Origin: Cohnella xylanilytica
Lineage (GTDB): Bacteria; Bacillota; Bacilli; Paenibacillales; Paenibacillaceae
DNA length: 64,000 nt
Reading direction: 5' to 3'
Assembly (NCBI RefSeq): GCF_014212175.1
Contig: NZ_JACJVR010000079.1
Location: 124,001 to 188,000, forward strand
Shown here: piece by piece, positions 60,362 through 64,000 of the stretch
Layout of the letters: every line of letters starts with the position of its first letter
Numbering within the stretch: the first letter of the stretch is position 1
Translations under genes and position numbers: made by a program
Notes under the pieces: generated by a model
Seen by the model: the letters and a program-made list of their open reading frames with translations, nothing else
Told to the model about the DNA's origin: nothing
Database searches by the model: none

Positions 60362-60458
60362 CGTATCCGATCCTTCCTTCCGCGAGGTCCAGTCGGATGT
60401 AGTCTGCGCCGCGCCAGGAAAATCAAACCGTCAAAGGCTCGCATCCCTGGCCGCCGAA

Positions 60459-61283
60459 TTACGCGGTCCAGTGCTCCGGCCGGCCGAGCCGGTCCGGCAG
60501 CCGCGTGCGGACGTCCCCGCGCGCCGAGTTGACCTGCGCCTGGGTCAGGAACAGCGCTCCCGCGAGGTTCGCCCCTCTCAGATCGGCGTCCCGAAGGTCC
60601 GCGCCGATGAGATCGGCTCCTCGCAGATCGGCTCCCCGAAGGTCGCAGGCGATCAGCAGCACGCCTCTCAGATTCGCTCCCCGCAGATCGGCGCCCTTCA
60701 GATCGGCCCCGATCAGATCCTTGCTCCTCTCGATCCGGCTCCGGACGCGAGCCGCCAGCTTCGGCCGGATCGGCCCGCGCACGAGCTCGCTGACCCGGAG
60801 CAGGCGCTCGTTCACGACGGCCCGGAGGGACGGAACGTCCAGCCCCAGCAGCGATTGCGGGTCCAGGCTCGCGAGCGCCTCCGTCTCCTCCATCGTCCGC
60901 CGCAGCTCCTCGCGCAGAGGGCGGGCTTCCTCGAGGGACAACGCTTCGTGCAAGTAGGCGAGCATCTCGTGAAGCTGCCTTACGATCGGGAAGACGTCGA
61001 ACATCTCCTTCGCGATCGCAGGCTCGTCCCGCCAGCTGACTCCCCGGTACGTCCCCTGCGACACTCGCTGGCCCGCGCCGAAGCAATCGTAGACGGTGCA
61101 GCCCTTGAAGCCGCTGCTTCTCAGCCGCGGATGAATGCCGCAGCGGTAATTCTCGTCCAGGTTCCGGCAGGGGACTCCCCCGTCCTTGTCCTGAGCGAAG
61201 TCCGCCGAGCGCGCGTAGGGCAGCGCCACGCAGCAGAGCCCGAAGCAGCGCTCGCAATCGGCGGCGTACGGACGACTATTCAT
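60459..61283 (-). CDS. pentapeptide-repeat protein with N-terminal cysteine cluster
   Basis: 274 residues. N-terminus: eight cysteines at 10, 13, 17, 18, 39, 48, 62 and 67 (C-x2-C-x3-CC ... [14 protein letters not shown] ... GCTVYDC), resembling YkgJ-type zinc/iron-cluster proteins. A helical middle (about 90-180) follows. Residues about 190-245 are pentapeptide repeats of the A(D/N)LRG type ([17 protein letters not shown]), enough for two to three coils of a right-handed quadrilateral helix. The combination occurs in some Bacillales; function unknown. Start has GAGGAG about 10 bases upstream. Confidence 0.88.
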   Translation of the reverse strand: MNSRPYAADCERCFGLCCVALPYARSADFAQDKDGGVPCRNLDENYRCGIHPRLRSSGFKGCTVYDCFGAGQRVSQGTYRGVSWRDEPAIAKEMFDVFPIVRQLHEMLAYLHEALSLEEARPLREELRRTMEETEALASLDPQSLLGLDVPSLRAVVNERLLRVSELVRGPIRPKLAARVRSRIERSKDLIGADLKGADLRGANLRGVLLIACDLRGADLRGADLIGADLRDADLRGANLAGALFLTQAQVNSARGDVRTRLPDRLGRPEHWTA

Positions 61284-61319
61284 ATTCCCCCAACTCCTCT
61301 GCTCATCCGCTCCGTCAGA

Positions 61320-62462
61320 CTACCGCCCGCTCCCGGTCAGCAAGGGCCGGATATACCCGGCCAGCTCCCGGGCCGCGCGCTCATGGGCGGCCGCCCCCGG
61401 GTGGGCTCTGGCGCCGACCGTCTCCTCCGTCATATTGGGAAGCTGGAACACCGATACCTTCCGGTCCCCCGTCCTCTTCGCATAGGCGTCGACGGCGCGG
61501 TAGATCGCCGGCATCATCGGAGCGCCCAGCATGCCGTACGCCCAGACGATGTGCGCCTTACCGTTGCAGCGGCGGAGCTTGGCGAGGAAATTCTCGGCGG
61601 CCTTCTCGAAGGCGGCCAGATCTTCCTCATGGTACGTGCCGTCCTCGTTCAACCGCTGCTTATGCGTCGCCCCGGTCGCTTCGTCCGTCCAAGCGGGGGA
61701 ATGGAAGGCGCCTCCGTCGTTCGTCCCGAGATTGACGACGACCGCGTCCGGCTGCCACGCCGCGAAGTCGTTCGGCCGGAACGCTCCGAGCGCTTCGTTC
61801 CTCTCTCCCTGAAGCAGCCCGCACACTTGCTCGTAGTAGTCGGGCACGTTCGCGCGCGGATTATTGTCCCAGCTCGTGAGGACGCCCCACCCGCTCTGGG
61901 AGATCACCCGGTATTCGGCGTTCAAGGCCTCGGCCGTCAACGCGGTATAGTTGCGAAGCGCGCTGAACCACATCGGGATCCAGTCCTCTTCCCCGACCGC
62001 CCCGATCGCGCCCTCGCCCGAGGTGATGCTGTCCCCGATGAATTCGATCCTGTACGGCTTCTCCGCGACCGGCAGGAACTCGCCGTCGAACTTCGCCGCG
62101 CGGATCTGCAGGAAGCACCCGGGATCTCCGCTCATCGCCTGCGTGTCCTTGACGATCCGCACGTTCTTCGCGACGCTCGCGTTCATCCCCCGGAAGACGC
62201 ACGCCCAATGCCGTCCCGCCGCCACCATCTGCCGGCTCACCGGCTCGCCGTCGATCAAGATGCTGATCCAGGGCTCGTACGTGTCGTAACCCGCTTCGAC
62301 TTCGATCCACAGCTCGGACCCCTTGGCGTTCAGCTCGATGCCGCTTCCCGTCCAGAACAAGGTCAGCGGGTCGAGCTCCCCCGTCGTCCGGCCGTGAACC
62401 TTGAGCTTCCCGGCTCCGATATCGGGCAATGCGTATTCGATTAGGTTTACGTTCGGTCTCAT
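61320..62462 (-). CDS. SGNH-family esterase, carbohydrate esterase 2-like
   Basis: 380 residues, no signal peptide. An N-terminal jelly-roll (about 15-130, WFTGSGIEL-like FWTGSGIELNAKGSELWIEVEA) precedes an SGNH hydrolase: Ser145 in FIGDSITSG, the Gly/Asn oxyanion residues (VVVNLGTNDG) and the late Asp/His in ARAHPG. This two-domain order is that of CE2 acetylxylan/glucomannan deacetylases. Intracellular location suggests deacetylation of imported oligosaccharides. TTAGGAGGAA lies upstream. Divergent from the LacI regulator, which may control it. Confidence 0.88.
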   Translation of the reverse strand: MRPNVNLIEYALPDIGAGKLKVHGRTTGELDPLTLFWTGSGIELNAKGSELWIEVEAGYDTYEPWISILIDGEPVSRQMVAAGRHWACVFRGMNASVAKNVRIVKDTQAMSGDPGCFLQIRAAKFDGEFLPVAEKPYRIEFIGDSITSGEGAIGAVGEEDWIPMWFSALRNYTALTAEALNAEYRVISQSGWGVLTSWDNNPRANVPDYYEQVCGLLQGERNEALGAFRPNDFAAWQPDAVVVNLGTNDGGAFHSPAWTDEATGATHKQRLNEDGTYHEEDLAAFEKAAENFLAKLRRCNGKAHIVWAYGMLGAPMMPAIYRAVDAYAKRTGDRKVSVFQLPNMTEETVGARAHPGAAAHERAARELAGYIRPLLTGSGR

Positions 62463-62570
62463 GCTGCGCGTTCCTCCTAACGATTCTCTGTCTACCGATT
62501 ATAGCAAGTCGACGGGCGACTTCCCATCGGAAGCCGCTTGCGGGAAGACTTTCGTAAATTTTTTATAAAA

Positions 62571-62582
62571 TTTTACGTAAAA
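62571..62582. promoter_or_regulatory. palindrome upstream of the LacI gene
   Basis: TTTTACGTAAAA, a perfect 12-bp palindrome next to a possible -10 (TATATT, 62588-62593), between the divergent esterase and LacI genes. Candidate autoregulatory operator. Confidence 0.5.
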
Positions 62583-62633
62583 CGTGTTATATTAAGATTA
62601 TTAACACATGTCGTCTAAGGAGCGTCGTTCTAT

Positions 62634-63605
62634 ATGAAAGGGATGAAAAAAATCGCGGAGCTCACGGGAGTCTCCGTGTCCACGGTATCCAACGTGCTGA
62701 ACGGGCGGAGCAACGTCAGCCAGGCGACGAAGGAACGGGTGCTGCAGGTGGCCGCGGAATACGGTTATTCCCCGAGGACCCCGCGCAGCTCGATCAACGA
62801 GCATGCCTCCAAGGCCGTCGTGTTTATTTTCAGCGACTTCGATCGGGAATTTTATTTGAAAATCATCAACGGCATCAGCGACTATCTGTCGGAGAACGGC
62901 TACGACCTCATTATCTGCACGAGCAAGTCCAGCGCTAGCTTCATGCGCAGCAGCTTCGCTTCCGGGGCCATCGTGCTGGACAGCAGCATCACGGACGAAT
63001 TCGTCGCTTCCGTCGCCGCGCCCGACTTCCCCGTCGTCCTGATGGACCGGATTCTGCCCGACTCCAGCCTTCATACGAAGAGCGTGGTGGTCGACAATTA
63101 TCCCGTCATGTGCGAGCTGGTGCAGGGCTTGGTCGATAAAGGCTTCAAGAAGTTCGGATTCATCGGCGGCCTCGACTACACCTTGGACAACAAGGAGCGG
63201 TTCGGCGCCCTTACGGATACGCTGGCCCGCAATAAGATCGAGTTCGACCGGACACACTATTTCCACGGCAATTATCGCGAGAAAAGCGGCTATCAGGCGG
63301 CGAAGCTGATGATTCTAAGCAACGCCCTGCCGGAAGTCGTGGTGTGCGCGAACGACAATATGGCCATCGGGGCCATCAAGGCCTTCGAGGAAAACAACCT
63401 TCGGGTTCCGGAGGACATCTCCGTCACCGGATTCGACGACTCCGAAGCGGCGGCGATGGCGGGGCTCACGACCGTCTCCATCCCTCGCTACGAGAGCGGC
63501 TACTTGGCGGCCAAAGACTTGTTGGAGCTGATCAACGGACGGAAGCAGAGAGAGCCGTTCAAATTGTCCGCGACGAACATTAAATGGCGCAAATCGGTAA
63601 AATAA
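62634..63605 (+). CDS. LacI-family transcriptional regulator
   Basis: 323 residues. LacI HTH KKIAELTGVSVSTVSNVLNG with hinge helix (about 46-60), then a Peripla_BP_3 sensor domain: VFIFSDFDREFYLKIINGI, GAIVLDSSI, VVLMDRILP, GFIGGLDYTLDNKERF, VCANDNMAIGAIKAF and VTGFDDSEAAAM. It should repress sugar genes until a ligand binds. AAGGAG is 11 bases before the ATG, a rather long spacing. Located between the CE2-like esterase (divergent) and a sugar-binding lipoprotein gene (downstream), both plausible targets. Confidence 0.94.
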   Translation: MKGMKKIAELTGVSVSTVSNVLNGRSNVSQATKERVLQVAAEYGYSPRTPRSSINEHASKAVVFIFSDFDREFYLKIINGISDYLSENGYDLIICTSKSSASFMRSSFASGAIVLDSSITDEFVASVAAPDFPVVLMDRILPDSSLHTKSVVVDNYPVMCELVQGLVDKGFKKFGFIGGLDYTLDNKERFGALTDTLARNKIEFDRTHYFHGNYREKSGYQAAKLMILSNALPEVVVCANDNMAIGAIKAFEENNLRVPEDISVTGFDDSEAAAMAGLTTVSIPRYESGYLAAKDLLELINGRKQREPFKLSATNIKWRKSVK

Positions 63606-63653
63606 ACGAATATTTTACATCGTTCTTCTTATAAAGTCAGTCGCTGTTGAAAT

Positions 63654-63681
63654 AAATTTTACTGATTTCATTAGTAAATTT
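63654..63681. promoter_or_regulatory. inverted repeat upstream of the last promoter
   Basis: AAATTTTACT-N9-AGTAAATTT, ending just before the -35 of the lipoprotein gene. Candidate LacI-regulator site. Confidence 0.5.
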
Positions 63682-63683
63682 TA

Positions 63684-63712
63684 TTGACCCTGAGGCGAGA
63701 AATGATTACAAT
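63684..63712 (+). promoter_or_regulatory. promoter of the final lipoprotein gene
   Basis: TTGACC (63684-63689), 17-base spacer, TACAAT (63707-63712). Confidence 0.8.
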
Positions 63713-63717
63713 ACGTT

Positions 63718-63731
63718 TGTAAGCGTTTTAA
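63718..63731. promoter_or_regulatory. cre element at the transcription start of the lipoprotein gene
   Basis: TGTAAGCGTTTTAA matches 13 of 14 positions of the CcpA consensus and covers the expected start of transcription. Confidence 0.75.
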
Positions 63732-63753
63732 ACCTAAGATAGGGGGCATCACC

Positions 63754-64000
63754 ATGCGCAATGTGAAGAAGGCATTCGGCATCGTAACGGCGGCGGCTTT
63801 GGTCGCGGGACTGGCAGGCTGCGGAGGCTCGAACGGCGGCAACGACTCCAACGCAAGCGGATCTCCTTCCGCCTCGGCCTCGGGTTCCGCATCCGCGTCC
63901 GCTTCCGCCGCTCCGGAGAAATTCGAGAAGATCTCGCTCTTCCAATCGAAGGTCGAGATTGCCGAGCCGTTGGAAGCGCTTGCCAAGAAATATAAAGAAG
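63754..64000 (+). CDS. ABC transporter substrate-binding lipoprotein, N-terminal fragment
   Basis: 82 codons are visible before the right edge. Signal peptide and lipobox LAGC (Cys23), a Gly/Asn/Ser/Ala linker with (S/A)AS repeats (about 24-54), then the first strand of a solute-binding fold (KISLFQSKVEIAEPLEALAKKYKE), typical of type 1 sugar-binding proteins. AGGGGG lies 7 bases before the ATG. Promoter with cre and the LacI gene upstream point to a carbon-source transporter under catabolite control; permeases presumably follow outside the window. Confidence 0.9.
   Translation, partial: MRNVKKAFGIVTAAALVAGLAGCGGSNGGNDSNASGSPSASASGSASASASAAPEKFEKISLFQSKVEIAEPLEALAKKYKE

Noticed and set aside
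1-64000. Mobile elements, prophage, CRISPR arrays, toxin-antitoxin or defence genes
   Set aside because: No transposase, integrase, recombinase, cas-like or restriction gene is recognisable, and the repeats found are short satellites or in-gene repeats without spacer structure.

Overview
The window reads as chromosome of a GC-rich member of the Paenibacillaceae (Paenibacillus/Cohnella type). Support comes from strong Gram-positive Shine-Dalgarno sites (AAGGAGG) before most starts, LplB/LplC-type sugar permeases paired with YesM/YesN-type two-component regulators, cre-like catabolite sites, many glycoside hydrolases and an assimilatory cysJI pair. I see no rRNA, tRNA, CRISPR array, insertion sequence or prophage gene.

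Layout. 1-6.7 kb: housekeeping and stress genes (TraB-like fragment, serine hydrolase, RidA, an HxlR regulator divergent from a quinone-reductase-like flavoprotein, a methyltransferase behind uppP). 7.1-10.8 kb: cysJ-cysI sulfite reductase. 11.3-24.4 kb: a polysaccharide unit, with a 1257-residue secreted clan GH-A hydrolase, an lplB-lplC-lipoprotein transporter operon, and a GH140-like hydrolase co-transcribed with a YesN/YesM pair. 24.6-43.8 kb: a large sugar locus around a DeoR regulator. One operon of nine genes runs from an alcohol dehydrogenase through an FGGY kinase, AroE-like dehydrogenase, cupin phosphoglucose isomerase, 2-hydroxyacid dehydrogenase, ketose 3-epimerase and L-fucose/D-arabinose isomerase to a GH172 (DUF2961) enzyme and a phosphotriesterase-like lactonase candidate. 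Separate units carry a Gfo/Idh dehydrogenase and a GH2 plus GH78 pair. All promoters in this locus carry a related TTGTTAT element. 44-52.9 kb: a GGDEF/EAL protein, a flavin amine oxidase, two unknown membrane proteins, an SDR and a small regulon (SnoaL pair, FMN reductase, ArsR-SRPBCC regulator) sharing the operator GTKAC-N6-GTCAC. 53-58.4 kb: a VTC polymerase, DUF4956 and beta-helix lipoprotein operon divergent from an OmpR-type two-component pair, with the same 18-bp box before both promoters. 58.6-64 kb: an aldo/keto reductase, histidine phosphatase, pentapeptide protein, SGNH esterase, a LacI regulator and the start of another sugar-binding lipoprotein with a cre site.

Working model (inference): external hydrolases release unusual sugars from plant or microbial glycans, ABC systems import them, and the DeoR-controlled operon isomerises and phosphorylates them. 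GH172 together with FucI and a kinase fits D-arabinose to D-ribulose catabolism at least as well as L-fucose use, because no fuculose-phosphate aldolase is present here.
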